Below are positions 1 to 8,947 of a stretch of 64,000 bases of DNA, one piece after another. Made by a program: the position numbers and the translations under genes. The notes under the pieces are model-generated. The model did no database searches. It was given only the letters and a program-made list of their open reading frames with translations, and was not told the origin of the DNA. Numbering within the stretch: the stretch's first letter is position 1; the number at the start of each line of letters is the position of its first letter. This DNA is from Moraxella catarrhalis (GTDB lineage Bacteria > Pseudomonadota > Gammaproteobacteria > Pseudomonadales > Moraxellaceae): NCBI RefSeq assembly GCF_001656295.1, contig NZ_LXHE01000022.1, positions 55,124 through 119,123 of the forward strand, in the 5' to 3' direction.

Positions 1-1030
1 CTTGTCCTTGATTGTTGCTAAATTTTGGTAAAGGTGAAGATGCTTGATAGACATAGCCTTCGTGACCATACTGTCCATCGGTCGCAAGCGTCTGACCTTC
101 ATGGATTAGGCTGATATTGGCGCCTTCACGAGAATAAAAGGGCTTTTTAACCACATTGCCTGTCATGTCAGCCGCAGTTAGACTGGCTGGCAGCAGATTG
201 GGATGATTTGGAAACAGCTCCCATAAGACGGCAAGCAGTGCTTTATTGCTCATCAAAAGCTTATAGGCAGGCTCAATCAGGCGAATGCCGCTACTGGCAA
301 TATACTTTCCAAAGTCTTCTGCCATCAGCCACTCCCATGGATACAGCTTAAACAGATTGTGGATAACACGATCTTGTAAATCGGTAAATTGACCATCGCG
401 AGCGCGATAGCCAATGCTTCCAATGTCAATATATTCTGTCTGCAGTCCCGCTTGAATGGCGACATCTTGTAGGTATTGCGTGGTGGTCAAATCTTCCATG
501 CTGTTTGATACCGCCGTCAAGTACAGCGTGTCTTGGTTGATGGTGGATTTGAGTGCGCCAAACTCTACCAAAAGACGCTCATGAATGCTGTTAAATTGGT
601 CAGCACCGCTCAAGATACCGCTCTGAGCCTGAAGCCAATACCATTGTGCGACGCTTGCCTCAAATAAGGCAGTGGGCGTATCGGCGTTATATTCATAAAG
701 CTTGGGCGGATTGAAGCCATCAAAGCACAAATCAAAGCGTCCATACAAGCTTACCGCTTGGGTGCGAAAGCTGTCCTCGATTTGTTTGGCAATGGCATCA
801 TCAATGCCAAGTCTTTCATAATCGCCAGTTTTCACCACATGGGCGACCGCTTGCACATACATTTGGTGCAAGGCGTTGGTCGCATCTTCAATGAGGTCAA
901 TTTGCCCCTCGGTAAACACATAGCAGGCGTCTTCTTGCCAATAATTGCCATCAATGCTGTGATAATTAAAGCCAATGCGTGCCATCTCGTCTTGCCAATC
1001 TGGACGCGGTGTGACGGCAATGCGTCTCAT
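1..1030 (-). CDS. Glutathionylspermidine synthase-like ATP-grasp protein (YgiC/YjfC type), 3' end cut by window
   Basis: About 343 codons are open from an ATG at 1030 to the window edge, so the C-terminus is missing. The product starts MRRIAVTPRPDWQ, has LYGRFDLCFDGFNPPKLYEYNADTP near the middle and VKKPFYSREGANISL near the visible end. These are typical of the C-terminal ATP-grasp ligase domain of glutathionylspermidine synthase and of the YgiC family (known of the family: ATP-dependent ligase fold; substrate of YgiC-type proteins not settled). The start codon overlaps the stop of the upstream lipoprotein gene as ATGA, which indicates translational coupling, and the pair mirrors the ygiB-ygiC order of enterobacteria. 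No amidase domain is seen in the visible part. Family is confident, substrate unknown. Confidence 0.85.
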   Translation of the reverse strand, partial: MRRIAVTPRPDWQDEMARIGFNYHSIDGNYWQEDACYVFTEGQIDLIEDATNALHQMYVQAVAHVVKTGDYERLGIDDAIAKQIEDSFRTQAVSLYGRFDLCFDGFNPPKLYEYNADTPTALFEASVAQWYWLQAQSGILSGADQFNSIHERLLVEFGALKSTINQDTLYLTAVSNSMEDLTTTQYLQDVAIQAGLQTEYIDIGSIGYRARDGQFTDLQDRVIHNLFKLYPWEWLMAEDFGKYIASSGIRLIEPAYKLLMSNKALLAVLWELFPNHPNLLPASLTAADMTGNVVKKPFYSREGANISLIHEGQTLATDGQYGHEGYVYQASSPLPKFSNNQGQ

Positions 1031-1584
1031 GAGGCTGCGCCCGTCGAGCCGCCCGTCGCACCAAACCCTTGGCGACTGGTGCCAGTTTTGTTATCTTGAG
1101 TGGCTTGTGCCAAGCTTTGGCGATTGCCATTGGTGGCTTGCTGCTGAGCGCTCTGTGCCGGCTGCTGCGTGGTGGTAGGCGTTTGAGCAGTTTGTGAAGC
1201 TTGAGCAGTGGCAGCTCGGTTGCCAGCTGCTCGGCTTGCCACATAGCCTGCCGCCGCACCTGCCGCTGCCGCTGCCAGTAAGCTGCCTGTACCATTGCCA
1301 TCGGTGGCAACTGCTTCACCCTCATCTTCGGTCTGGCTGACTGCCATTTGTGCTTCTTGAGCCTGCATCTCAAGTTCGGCAGCTTGCGCTTGCAAGGCGG
1401 CGGCTTGCTCTTGAAGTGCTTGTGCTTCAGGACTGGTATATTGTGCAGGCTGCTCGTGTGGCTCGGCAGGTGCTACCGCTTGCGGAGCTTCAGATGAGCA
1501 TGCCGCTAAGCTGAGTCCTGCGCCACCAAGCAAGACCAAAGAGATTTGACGAGACGATTTGCGAGTTTTTACAGAATTTGTCAT
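1027..1584 (-). CDS. Ala/Gln-rich lipoprotein, YgiB-like by position
   Basis: This is a small protein of about 185 residues starting MTNSVKTRKSS, chosen over an upstream GTG at 1608 because AGGTAG lies just before this ATG. A basic N-terminus, a hydrophobic stretch and LSLAAC form a lipoprotein signal peptide. The mature part is rich in Ala and Gln, with a heptad-like Gln/Ala/Glu helix and then a Gly/Ala hydrophobic stretch (LLAAAAAGAAAGYV) that may insert in a membrane. It ends with a low-complexity tail containing RQGFG, which resembles the tail of YgiB (DUF1190) proteins. It is translationally coupled to the YgiC-like gene. Membership in DUF1190 is an inference from context and the tail; the Cys-containing middle of YgiB is not evident. 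Confidence 0.7.
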   Translation of the reverse strand: MTNSVKTRKSSRQISLVLLGGAGLSLAACSSEAPQAVAPAEPHEQPAQYTSPEAQALQEQAAALQAQAAELEMQAQEAQMAVSQTEDEGEAVATDGNGTGSLLAAAAAGAAAGYVASRAAGNRAATAQASQTAQTPTTTQQPAQSAQQQATNGNRQSLAQATQDNKTGTSRQGFGATGGSTGAAS

Positions 1585-1717
1585 AAAGCTACCTAAAAAT
1601 AAAGACACTGTCTTTCATTATGACGACAAACGCTTGATTTTACAAGTCAGGATCAGTAAAACAGCCTCTTAAATGCCCAGTTTATCAGCAAATTGTATAT
1701 GAGTGATGGGGGTGATG

Positions 1718-1726
1718 TGATATAAT
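1718..1726 (+). promoter_or_regulatory. Candidate extended -10 promoter for ccmCDE
   Basis: TGATATAAT carries an upstream TG and a perfect TATAAT, 55 bases before the ccmC ATG. There is no well-spaced -35; TTGTAT at 1693 is 22 bases away. The extended -10 could compensate. Inference only. Confidence 0.45.
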
Positions 1727-1780
1727 AAGACGTTTATATTCTCTTTAATGATTGATAAGCATTAAATAGCTAGGTGATTT

Positions 1781-2590
1781 ATGCCAAAACACAGCCCAGC
1801 CCCAAACACAGCTCCCAAAAATGGCGGGTTTTTTGACCGTCTGTGGCAAGGGTTTTTGACTACCGTTGGTACTGAGCGATTTTTCCATATTTTTTCGCCT
1901 TGGGTGAAGTATTTGGCTGCAATCGCTGCTGTGTTGCTTGGCGTTGGTCTGGTGTGGGCGCTTGGTTTTGCGCCACCTGATTATCTGCAAGGTAACAGCT
2001 ATCGCATTATCTTTATTCATGTACCCGCAGCAAGTCTTGCGATGAGCATTTATTTTGCTTTAAGTGTGCTTGGTGTGATTTTTTTGGTTTGGAAAATTAA
2101 GACCGCCAACATCGTCGCCCAAGCCATTGCACCCATTGGATTCATCTTTTGTGTGATCAGCTTATTGACGGGTTCAATTTGGGCAAAACCCACTTGGGGT
2201 ACTTATTGGGTTTGGGATGCACGCCTAACCTCCATGCTGATTTTGGCGTTTTTGTATGCTGGTGTGATTGCGCTGTTTTCTGCTTTTGAAAATAGTAGCA
2301 ACCGCGGAAAAGCAGCTGCCATTTTATCCATCGTAGGTGCGGTGAACTTGCCCATCATCAAGTACTCTGTTGAATGGTGGAATACGCTACATCAAGGTGC
2401 AACATTTACCGTTACCAATGCACCAAAAATGAGTGCGTCCATGTGGGTGCCACTTTTGATTATGATTTTGGGCATGTACTTTATGGTGGCGGCAATTGCT
2501 ATTTATCGTGCCAATTCACTGATTTTAGCTTGTGAAGCCAATAAGGCTTGGGTGATGCGATTGATTAATCAAAGTCAGGAAGGTGTGTGA
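1781..2590 (+). CDS. ccmC: Haem exporter/handling protein CcmC
   Basis: This is a 269-residue multi-spanning membrane protein. After about 45 cytoplasmic residues it has roughly six hydrophobic segments, and it carries the tryptophan-rich haem-handling WWD-type motif (WGTYWVWDARLTSML), flanked by conserved His in IFIHVPAA and in TLHQG. In cytochrome c maturation system I, CcmC loads haem onto CcmE at the periplasmic face of the inner membrane. Its stop overlaps the next start (ccmD) by four bases, and ccmE follows, so ccmCDE is one transcription unit. The genes for the CcmAB transporter and CcmFGH are not adjacent here. The N-terminus is slightly longer than in many CcmC proteins. Confidence 0.95.
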   Translation: MPKHSPAPNTAPKNGGFFDRLWQGFLTTVGTERFFHIFSPWVKYLAAIAAVLLGVGLVWALGFAPPDYLQGNSYRIIFIHVPAASLAMSIYFALSVLGVIFLVWKIKTANIVAQAIAPIGFIFCVISLLTGSIWAKPTWGTYWVWDARLTSMLILAFLYAGVIALFSAFENSSNRGKAAAILSIVGAVNLPIIKYSVEWWNTLHQGATFTVTNAPKMSASMWVPLLIMILGMYFMVAAIAIYRANSLILACEANKAWVMRLINQSQEGV

Positions 2591-2790
2591 TGACACCATA
2601 TTTTAAGTCAATGAGCGAATTTATTGCGATGGGTGATCATGGTTATTATGTGTGGCTATGTTATGCATTGACTGTGATTGCTATTTTGGGATTAATTATT
2701 TATACCAAAAATGAGCGTAAAGTTACCATCCAAAAACTCAGTCGTCAGCATGCACGCGGACGATTAACCAACAAACAGCGCCGTCAGTAG
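2587..2790 (+). CDS. ccmD: Haem exporter protein CcmD
   Basis: This 67-residue protein has one transmembrane helix (about residues 20-38, YVWLCYALTVIAILGLII), followed by a basic tail rich in Lys, Arg and Gln. The size, topology and place between ccmC and ccmE fit CcmD, which stabilises the CcmABC-CcmE complex and helps release holo-CcmE. It begins with tandem Met codons inside the ATGATG overlap with the ccmC stop, so translation is coupled. The preceding MSEFIAMGDHGYYVW segment is typical of CcmD N-termini. Confidence 0.9.
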   Translation: MMTPYFKSMSEFIAMGDHGYYVWLCYALTVIAILGLIIYTKNERKVTIQKLSRQHARGRLTNKQRRQ

Positions 2791-2859
2791 GTGCTTGGCT
2801 GAATTTATCGCTGTAATGAGCATTTGAGCATATGGCGACTTAAACGATGTGGGGGGATA

Positions 2860-3381
2860 ATGAACTCTGTACGACAAAAAAAACTGATGTGGGTGCTGGC
2901 AGTGCTGCTGGGTGCTGTCGTGGCGGTCAGTTTGATTTTATATGCCATTCGTAATCAGACAGATTATTATTTTGATCCAACTGCGATCGCTGCAGGTCAA
3001 GCTCCTGAAGCTAAGCGTATCCGAGTAGGCGGCATGGTGGTTGCAGGCAGTGTTCAGCGAGACCCTAGCGATCAGCTGAACATACAATTTAAAATCACCG
3101 ACTATAAAGCTGTCGTACCAGTCAGTTACCGGGGTGTTTTGCCAGATTTATTTGCCGAAAATTCAGGCATCGTCGCGACAGGTGAGCTACAAGATGGCGT
3201 GTTTGTTGCCAGTGAAGTGCTGGCAAAGCATGACGAAAACTATATGCCGCCTGAAGTTGCCAAGTCGCTTAAAACAGAACATGCCGCACGCGGAACGGAT
3301 GTTAATAATGGACAGTTTGTACCCGCAACGCCGATGAGTGAAATTGATGAGCGTAACGCCGCTCAAGGCACCGAGCGTTAA
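2860..3381 (+). CDS. ccmE: Cytochrome c maturation haem chaperone CcmE
   Basis: This is a 173-residue protein starting [11 protein letters not shown]; the start is set by a G-run (GGGGGG) five bases upstream. An N-terminal membrane anchor (about residues 9-29) is followed by the OB-fold domain with [16 protein letters not shown] and GELQDGVF. The C-terminal haem site [11 protein letters not shown] contains the His that covalently binds haem and the conserved Tyr. CcmE carries haem from CcmC to the cytochrome c haem lyase in the periplasm. A strong terminator follows the gene, so the operon ends here and ccmF and later genes must lie elsewhere. An upstream in-frame start at 2824 would add 12 residues but lacks a ribosome site. 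Confidence 0.95.
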   Translation: MNSVRQKKLMWVLAVLLGAVVAVSLILYAIRNQTDYYFDPTAIAAGQAPEAKRIRVGGMVVAGSVQRDPSDQLNIQFKITDYKAVVPVSYRGVLPDLFAENSGIVATGELQDGVFVASEVLAKHDENYMPPEVAKSLKTEHAARGTDVNNGQFVPATPMSEIDERNAAQGTER

Positions 3382-3403
3382 AGTATGACTTTGATGGCTC
3401 AAT

Positions 3404-3434
3404 AAAAATCCTCCAACGGTTGGAGGATTTTTTA
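3404..3434. terminator. Bidirectional terminator between ccmE and metQ
   Basis: AATCCTCCAA / TTGGAGGATT form a near-perfect stem with a tiny loop, with an A-run on the left and a T-run on the right. It therefore serves both converging units. Confidence 0.9.
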
Positions 3435-3451
3435 TGGTAAGATTGGTCAGA

Positions 3452-4282
3452 TTACCAGCCTTTGATAACACCATCTTTGAATTGCTTTTTGGCTTCAGCT
3501 TCCACTTCGTCTGTTTGATAGGCTTTGACGAAGTTTTGGATCGCTTCAGAGTCTTTATTATCTGCACGAGCGACAATGATATTGACATAAGGTGAGTCTT
3601 TGTCTTCAACAAAAACACCATTTTCTGTTGCAGTTAAGCCGACTTGACCAGCATAGTTGTTATTCACCACCGCCAGATCAACATCGTCAATCGCACGAGC
3701 AGCAACCGAAGTATCGACTTCTTTGATCACCAGATTCTTTGGATTTTCTACGATATCAAGCGTGGTTGAGAATAGGTTGGTGTTGTCTTTTAGCTTGATT
3801 AAGCCTTGCTTTTCTAGCAAAATCAGCGCACGAGCCAAGTTTGATGGATCGTTTGGAACAGCGATGATGGCGCCATCTTGTAGCTCATCCAATGTCTTGA
3901 TTTTGGTTGAATAACCTGCCAATGGATAAACAAAAGTGTTACCGACGATGACCAAGTTATCCAAGCCTTTTTCTTGGCTGTCTTTTTCAAGATAAGGCTT
4001 GTGCTGCATGGCATTGGCGTCAAGCTCACCTTTTGAGACGGCTGAGTTTGGCATAGCATAGTCATTAAACTCAACCAATTCAACGGTTAGGTTGTATTTT
4101 TCTTTAGCGACCTGACCTGCTACCTCTGCCACAGCTTGCTCAGGACCTGCCATGACGCCAACCTTGATAGTCTGTGCAGCTGTATCAGAGATGGCAGCTG
4201 GTTCGTTTGATTGATTGCTGCAGCCTGCCAATGCGATGCCAGATGCCAACGCACAAATACCAAAAATTTTACCAAAATTCAT
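3452..4282 (-). CDS. metQ: D-/L-methionine-binding lipoprotein MetQ (NlpA family)
   Basis: This 276-residue protein has a lipoprotein signal ending LAGC, with the acylated Cys at residue 21. The mature part opens with IKVGVMAGPEQAVAEV and contains VELVEFNDYAMPN, DANAMQHKPYLE and IAVPNDPSNLARAL, all hallmarks of the MetQ/NlpA family. It captures methionine at the periplasmic face for the MetNI transporter encoded upstream on the same strand. A gap of 180 bases separates it from metI, longer than the gap inside most metNIQ operons, so it may have an extra promoter or processing site. Confidence 0.95.
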   Translation of the reverse strand: MNFGKIFGICALASGIALAGCSNQSNEPAAISDTAAQTIKVGVMAGPEQAVAEVAGQVAKEKYNLTVELVEFNDYAMPNSAVSKGELDANAMQHKPYLEKDSQEKGLDNLVIVGNTFVYPLAGYSTKIKTLDELQDGAIIAVPNDPSNLARALILLEKQGLIKLKDNTNLFSTTLDIVENPKNLVIKEVDTSVAARAIDDVDLAVVNNNYAGQVGLTATENGVFVEDKDSPYVNIIVARADNKDSEAIQNFVKAYQTDEVEAEAKKQFKDGVIKGW

Positions 4283-4462
4283 AAAATGACCTTACAAAAT
4301 AAAATAAAGTTATATGTTCAAAAATCGCTTAAGTATTGACAAAAGCCATAAAAACTTATCTATTAAAGCATAAAAGATGAGAAAAGAGCAAGTGTCAATG
4401 ATGATATTTCACATAAAAACTTATGAAATTTTTTCAATTTTGTACAGGTTGATTCAGCGTGG

Positions 4463-5167
4463 CTATCGGTGGTCAACTTTGGCTGCCAAGACATCGCCAG
4501 CTTTTTGAAAAATCATCACAATGGCAACAATGATGATGGTTGAAATCCACTTGACATATACCATATTGCGATGCTCACCATAGTTAATCGCAAGGCTTCC
4601 CAAGCCACCACCGCCAACCACGCCTGCCATTGCAGAATAACCAATCAAAGACACCAAGGTCAATGTGACCGCATTAATCAAAATGGGCAGGCTTTCGGCA
4701 AAATAGTATTTGCTGACAACCTGCCAATGTGTTGCACCCATAGATTTGGCAGCTTCGGTCAGTCCTGTGGGTACTTCTAATAAAGCATTGGCGGTCAAGC
4801 GTGCAAAAAATGGAATTGCTGCCACACTCAAAGGGACAATGGCAGCTGTTGTGCCAAGGGTTGTTCCCACCAAAAATCGTGTGACTGGCATGAGAATAAT
4901 GAGCAAAATAATAAAAGGAACGGAGCGACCAATATTAATAATAACATCCAAAATCACAAATGTACTGCGATTTTCAAGGATACGCCCTTTATCGGTTAAA
5001 AATGCCAAAAACCCTATCGGTAGCCCAACCAAAACAGCGATGGCAGTGGCAGCAAGCCCCATATAGATGGTTTCCCAAGTGGATTGGGCAACCATCTCCC
5101 ACATTCTTGGGTGCATTTCACTGACAAATTTTGTGACGATTTCATTCCACATAGCCGATAATCTCAA
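4463..5167 (-). CDS. metI: Methionine ABC transporter permease MetI
   Basis: This 234-residue protein has five predicted membrane segments and the permease EAA-type loop [26 protein letters not shown], which contacts the ATPase. [15 protein letters not shown] and [17 protein letters not shown] are typical of MetI. The listed start overlaps the 3' end of metN by 26 bases; an internal Met at 5152 (MWNEIV) would reduce the overlap and is equally possible. It forms the inner-membrane channel with MetN. Confidence 0.93.
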   Translation of the reverse strand: MRLSAMWNEIVTKFVSEMHPRMWEMVAQSTWETIYMGLAATAIAVLVGLPIGFLAFLTDKGRILENRSTFVILDVIINIGRSVPFIILLIILMPVTRFLVGTTLGTTAAIVPLSVAAIPFFARLTANALLEVPTGLTEAAKSMGATHWQVVSKYYFAESLPILINAVTLTLVSLIGYSAMAGVVGGGGLGSLAINYGEHRNMVYVKWISTIIIVAIVMIFQKAGDVLAAKVDHR

Positions 5168-6212
5168 TATTGACCCGATGGGCGGTTAAAAATTCTATTG
5201 CTTGCATAACTGAGGTGCCTTCACCGATAAGCTCGGCAATGGTAAAGCCAAATTTTATGTCGCCTGCATAATCCATCTGTGAGGTTAAAATATTAAAATC
5301 TACATCAAATTGTTTTGAAGCAAGCGAAAATAACGGCATATCCACTGAATTGCCCGTAAATTCAAACTGAATCACTGGTGATAATCCCAACGCAGGTTCG
5401 GATTTGAGTTGGCTAAGATAGCTGTTTGGCAGACCGATATGAAATGTCGAACGAATGAAGGATTTGGCAAGTTTGGTTTGAGGATTGGCAAAAATTTCAC
5501 CGACCTTGCCTTGTTCAATCAGCACGCCTTTGTCCATCACTGCAACCTTATCGCAAATACGCTTCACCACATCCATCTCATGTGTGATTAATAAAATGGT
5601 AATGCCAAGCTCTTCATTAATCTTCTTAAGCAAAGTTAAGATAGATTGGGTGGTTGCAGGATCAAGTGCAGAAGTTGCTTCATCGCACAAAAGAACCTTT
5701 GGGTCAGATGCCAAAGCTCGTGCAATGGCAACACGCTGTTTTTGTCCGCCTGATAAATTGGCAGGATAAACCTCTTTTTTGTCGCTTAAGCCAACCAGCT
5801 CAAGCAGGTCGCCCACTTTACTGGCAATCACCGCCTTGGGTGTGCCTGATAATTCAAGTGGTAGGGCAATGTTTTCAAAAGTCGTGCGAGAGTGTAACAG
5901 GTTAAAGTGCTGAAAAATCATGCCAATTTTTCGGCGTTGAGTGATGAGTTCACGCTCAGACAAGGCTGTCAAATCCACATCGTCAATCACAACAGAGCCT
6001 TCACTTGGTCGCTCAAGCAGATTGACACAGCGGATTAAGGTAGATTTACCAGCACCTGAAGCACCAATGATACCGTAGATTTCGCCACTTTGGACGGTCA
6101 AATCGGTTGGCTGTACCGCAGTAAAACTCGTCGTTTTACCCTCTTTTTCAATAACAAATTGTTTGCTAACACCTAAGAGGGTGATCATGGGCGAGAGGGA
6201 GTGTGTGGACAT
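5142..6212 (-). CDS. metN: Methionine ABC transporter ATPase MetN
   Basis: This 356-residue protein has a Walker A motif (GASGAGKST), Q-loop (IFQHFNLL), signature ([15 protein letters not shown]), Walker B ([12 protein letters not shown]) and H-loop (ITHEMDVV). The C-terminal domain (about residues 275-356) is the NIL/ACT-like regulatory domain that senses intracellular methionine in MetN proteins. First gene of metNIQ. A TATAAT-like -10 (minus strand, 6248-6253) lies about 35 bases before the start. The short gap from the upstream histidine kinase stop suggests this promoter is needed. Confidence 0.95.
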   Translation of the reverse strand: MSTHSLSPMITLLGVSKQFVIEKEGKTTSFTAVQPTDLTVQSGEIYGIIGASGAGKSTLIRCVNLLERPSEGSVVIDDVDLTALSERELITQRRKIGMIFQHFNLLHSRTTFENIALPLELSGTPKAVIASKVGDLLELVGLSDKKEVYPANLSGGQKQRVAIARALASDPKVLLCDEATSALDPATTQSILTLLKKINEELGITILLITHEMDVVKRICDKVAVMDKGVLIEQGKVGEIFANPQTKLAKSFIRSTFHIGLPNSYLSQLKSEPALGLSPVIQFEFTGNSVDMPLFSLASKQFDVDFNILTSQMDYAGDIKFGFTIAELIGEGTSVMQAIEFLTAHRVNIEIIGYVE

Positions 6213-6247
6213 CGTTAAATTGCCTTGATCAATGAAGTAAACCCTAT

Positions 6248-6253
6248 ATTATA
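6248..6253 (-). promoter_or_regulatory. Candidate -10 of the metNIQ promoter
   Basis: A perfect TATAAT on the minus strand sits within GATATAATATAGGG, 35 bases before metN. I could not place a convincing -35, and no SAM-riboswitch-like structure was recognised by eye. Confidence 0.35.
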
Positions 6254-6333
6254 TCATATACGAACCAAACATTAAAATGATGACAATGATGCCTGTCTGT
6301 TTCATTAATGATTGGTGGATTTATTCTTAATGT

Positions 6334-7899
6334 CTAAGACGGTGGTTTTGATTTGGCAGCCAGTGGTAAAATCACCAAAAAGCGTGTATGCCCAAGCCAA
6401 GTATCTGTGATGATTGTGCCGTGATGAGCTTCAACAATCTGCGATACCAATGATAGCCCAAGCCCTGACCCCTTTTTTTCTTGCTTTAGGCGTACAAAAG
6501 GGCTAAAAATGTCCTTACGCTTATCCTCAGGAATACCTAAGCCTTGATCAATAAAAGCAAGCACTGCAAAATTTGGCTGATCTGCCTTTTGCTCTTTATC
6601 TTTGGGACGAGTCAGACGCTTTAAAAAATCAGTCGGAGTTTTGCTGTCTAAAGTGTTTGCTTCATCTGATTTTGAGTGTAAAATATCACCATCACCAATT
6701 TCACAAAAACTGTCTAGCAAGTATTGAGGGATTGAGTTAGCTTCTTGAATATTGGTGGCGTGATACAAATAAACCTGAACAGGTGGTATGCCGTGAATCA
6801 TGGCGTTATTAAGCAGGTTGCGCACCAGATGGGTAAGTAATTTTGGCTGAGCCATCACGCTCACTGGTTCGCCGATCAATGTCGCTTCAGGATAATGCTG
6901 AACTTCTGAGCGGATCAGCTCATACAAATCGACTTGCTCAGTGGCTTGTAGAGCGTGCCCTGCATCTAGCCGAGATACCAACAAAATGCTTTCAACCAAA
7001 TCATTAAGCCCTGTCAAATCACGATTCACCGCAGAAGCCCGTTTGTCAAATTTGGCTTTGGTGGCTTCATCAAGCTGGCTTGTCAGCATGTCCATCATCT
7101 CAATTTGTAAGCGAATCCGAGTGATGGGTGTGCGAAACTCATGTGAAGCGTGTGCAAGCAAGAGGCTGTGGGCATTGATCAGCTGTTCGATTTTTTGGGC
7201 AGATTGGTTAAAGCCATGCGCAAGCACTGCGATCTCATCATTACCCTCTTCGCTGACGCGCACACTAAAATCGCCTTCACCCAAGCGGCTCATCTGTCGG
7301 CTTAGTTGATTGATTCGCCAAGTAATACTGTGCGAAATCCACCAAAGCACCGCCGACATGATGGTAAATAACAAAACCGTTCCTGAAAATAGATTAAACC
7401 ACGCCATCAAAGGGCGCTCAGGACTGGGAATGCGATTTTCATACCATAAAGAATACCCAAGCGCGCTCTCCACCACAATATGTGGGGGCGACGACGCAAA
7501 AATTTGGCTAATCCACGGCGGATCAGGCAAAAGCGTTTCGGGCAAATCAGTATTCTCGGTTTGTAGCATCAGCCGCCCTTGTGGGTCATACAGCCCAATT
7601 TTGGCGTTCAAGCTTTCATCAAAAATATCAAAACTTTTTTTGATAACTACCAAAGAAAAGCGCGCTTGCAGCAAATTATTTTGAGCTGATAAGGTGTGCG
7701 CCTCCGCCAAAAACGGCTCAATTTGATTCATGATTTGACTGGCGACAGCTCGGTTTCTTGCATGATCAGAATTGTTATGCGCAAATTGAGACAGCAGCAC
7801 AAAAGCAATGGTAAAGGTTAAAAGCGCCAAAAAAACGCTGATAAATAATCGCGCCGAAATGGAGCGAAAACCAAATTTGCCATGATGTACCGAGCTCAT
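6334..7899 (-). CDS. Two-component sensor histidine kinase with insertion in ATP-binding domain
   Basis: This 521-residue protein starts MSSVHHGKFG, chosen because GGAG lies eight bases upstream; longer in-frame starts lack one. TM1 spans about residues 18-38, a periplasmic sensor region about 40-165 and TM2 about 168-188. They are followed by HAMP, a dimerisation domain with the phospho-accepting His253 in ASHEFRTPITR, and a HATPase domain with N box (LVRNLLNNAMIHG, 358-370), G1 (DQGLGIPE, 451-458) and G2 (GSGLGLSL). About 80 residues separate N box and G1, much more than usual, giving a charged, Ser/Asp/Lys-rich insertion at about 385-440. It is transcribed after the response regulator gene, across a hairpin. 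The signal sensed is unknown; overall architecture is like RstB/CpxA/BfmS-type kinases. Confidence 0.9.
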   Translation of the reverse strand: MSSVHHGKFGFRSISARLFISVFLALLTFTIAFVLLSQFAHNNSDHARNRAVASQIMNQIEPFLAEAHTLSAQNNLLQARFSLVVIKKSFDIFDESLNAKIGLYDPQGRLMLQTENTDLPETLLPDPPWISQIFASSPPHIVVESALGYSLWYENRIPSPERPLMAWFNLFSGTVLLFTIMSAVLWWISHSITWRINQLSRQMSRLGEGDFSVRVSEEGNDEIAVLAHGFNQSAQKIEQLINAHSLLLAHASHEFRTPITRIRLQIEMMDMLTSQLDEATKAKFDKRASAVNRDLTGLNDLVESILLVSRLDAGHALQATEQVDLYELIRSEVQHYPEATLIGEPVSVMAQPKLLTHLVRNLLNNAMIHGIPPVQVYLYHATNIQEANSIPQYLLDSFCEIGDGDILHSKSDEANTLDSKTPTDFLKRLTRPKDKEQKADQPNFAVLAFIDQGLGIPEDKRKDIFSPFVRLKQEKKGSGLGLSLVSQIVEAHHGTIITDTWLGHTRFLVILPLAAKSKPPS

Positions 7900-7984
7900 A
7901 AGACTCCAATTGTTAATTAAATGATGACCCACGCTCACATCAGATATGAGCCACGGAGTGGCGAAACACTCCAATCAAATGCAG

Positions 7985-8016
7985 AAAAACCATCAAGCCT
8001 GTCGCCTGATGGTTTT
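7985..8016 (-). terminator. Intergenic hairpin/attenuator between response regulator and kinase
   Basis: On the minus strand AAACCATCA and TGATGGTTT pair around a short loop and are followed by a T-run, a Rho-independent terminator signature placed between two genes expected to be co-transcribed. It may attenuate kinase expression relative to the regulator. Confidence 0.7.
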
Positions 8017-8030
8017 GGATAATACTGTCG

Positions 8031-8753
8031 TTAAACTTGATCGGTGGCAAATTGATAGCCAACGCCTCGCACTGTGATAATGCGCTTAGGCTGACGTGGG
8101 TTGTCCTCAATCAAGGCGCGCAGTCTTGAGATGTGAACATCGATGGCGCGATCAATATTTTCTGAGCTGTCATCGTTTGGCATGGCTTGCCATAGCTGCT
8201 CACGATTGAGCACTTTGCCAGCATGCGTAGCAAAGTAATGCAAAAGCTGAAACTGGTGTGTGGTCAGACGGACGGTCTTTTCATCAATCGTGACCTCATG
8301 GCTGTCTGGATAAACTGTCAAGCGACCAAAAGTAAGGCTGCCTGAATTGGTGTCTGCCTGATTTGGCGTCTCATGACGACGCAAGACAGCACGGATACGC
8401 GCTAACAGCTCTCGCGGCTCAAATGGCTTGGCGATATAGTCATCAGCGCCCATCTCAAGTCCTAAAACGCGGTCGGTGGTGTCTCCCTTGGCGGTGAGCA
8501 TCACGATAGGCACTTTATTAATCATGGCATTTTTTGAGCCGCGTACTTTTTGGCAAACTTGCATGCCATCCATATCTGGAAGCATCAAATCCAAAACAAT
8601 CAAGCTGATATCACGCTCTTTGGCGTCCAAAATATCTAAGCCGCCTTGACCGGTGGAAGCATGATGCACTTCGTAATAATTCATAGAAAGATAATCGCTG
8701 ATAAGCTCCGCTAAATCTGGATCATCTTCAATCAGTAGGATCTGTTTATTCAT
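8031..8753 (-). CDS. OmpR-family response regulator
   Basis: This 240-residue protein has an N-terminal receiver domain with acidic pocket EDD (residues 9-11), phospho-acceptor Asp55 in VLDLMLPD, a conserved Thr in MLTAKGD and the Lys in IAKPFEP. A C-terminal winged-helix DNA-binding domain runs from about residue 140 (LTTHQFQLLHYFATHAGKVLNREQL ... DVHISRLRALIEDNP ... TVRGVGYQF). It is partnered with the downstream histidine kinase. The nearest well-known relatives by feel are RstA/CpxR/BfmR, but I do not assign one. The upstream adaptor lipoprotein gene on the same strand could be a target or co-transcribed. Confidence 0.93.
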   Translation of the reverse strand: MNKQILLIEDDPDLAELISDYLSMNYYEVHHASTGQGGLDILDAKERDISLIVLDLMLPDMDGMQVCQKVRGSKNAMINKVPIVMLTAKGDTTDRVLGLEMGADDYIAKPFEPRELLARIRAVLRRHETPNQADTNSGSLTFGRLTVYPDSHEVTIDEKTVRLTTHQFQLLHYFATHAGKVLNREQLWQAMPNDDSSENIDRAIDVHISRLRALIEDNPRQPKRIITVRGVGYQFATDQV

Positions 8754-8947
8754 TTTAATGCCCTTAAATTTAAATTATAGTGATTCATATATAAGGCTAT
8801 CTTGCCAAGTTTTATAGGTGTTGGCAAGTGTATATTTGTAGCCAAATTGCATAAAAATTGGTCAATTTTCTCAATTTTAGCAAACAATTTCAAAAATGTG
8901 TAACATTTATCTGGCTGTATGGATGCCAACATCTTACGCTTAGGTGC

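Noticed and set aside
2850..2855. Run of six G before ccmE
   Set aside because: Best explained as the ribosome-binding site.
8750..8932. 60-residue open frame overlapping the response regulator start
   Set aside because: No ribosome site, AT-rich intergenic composition, no recognisable motif.
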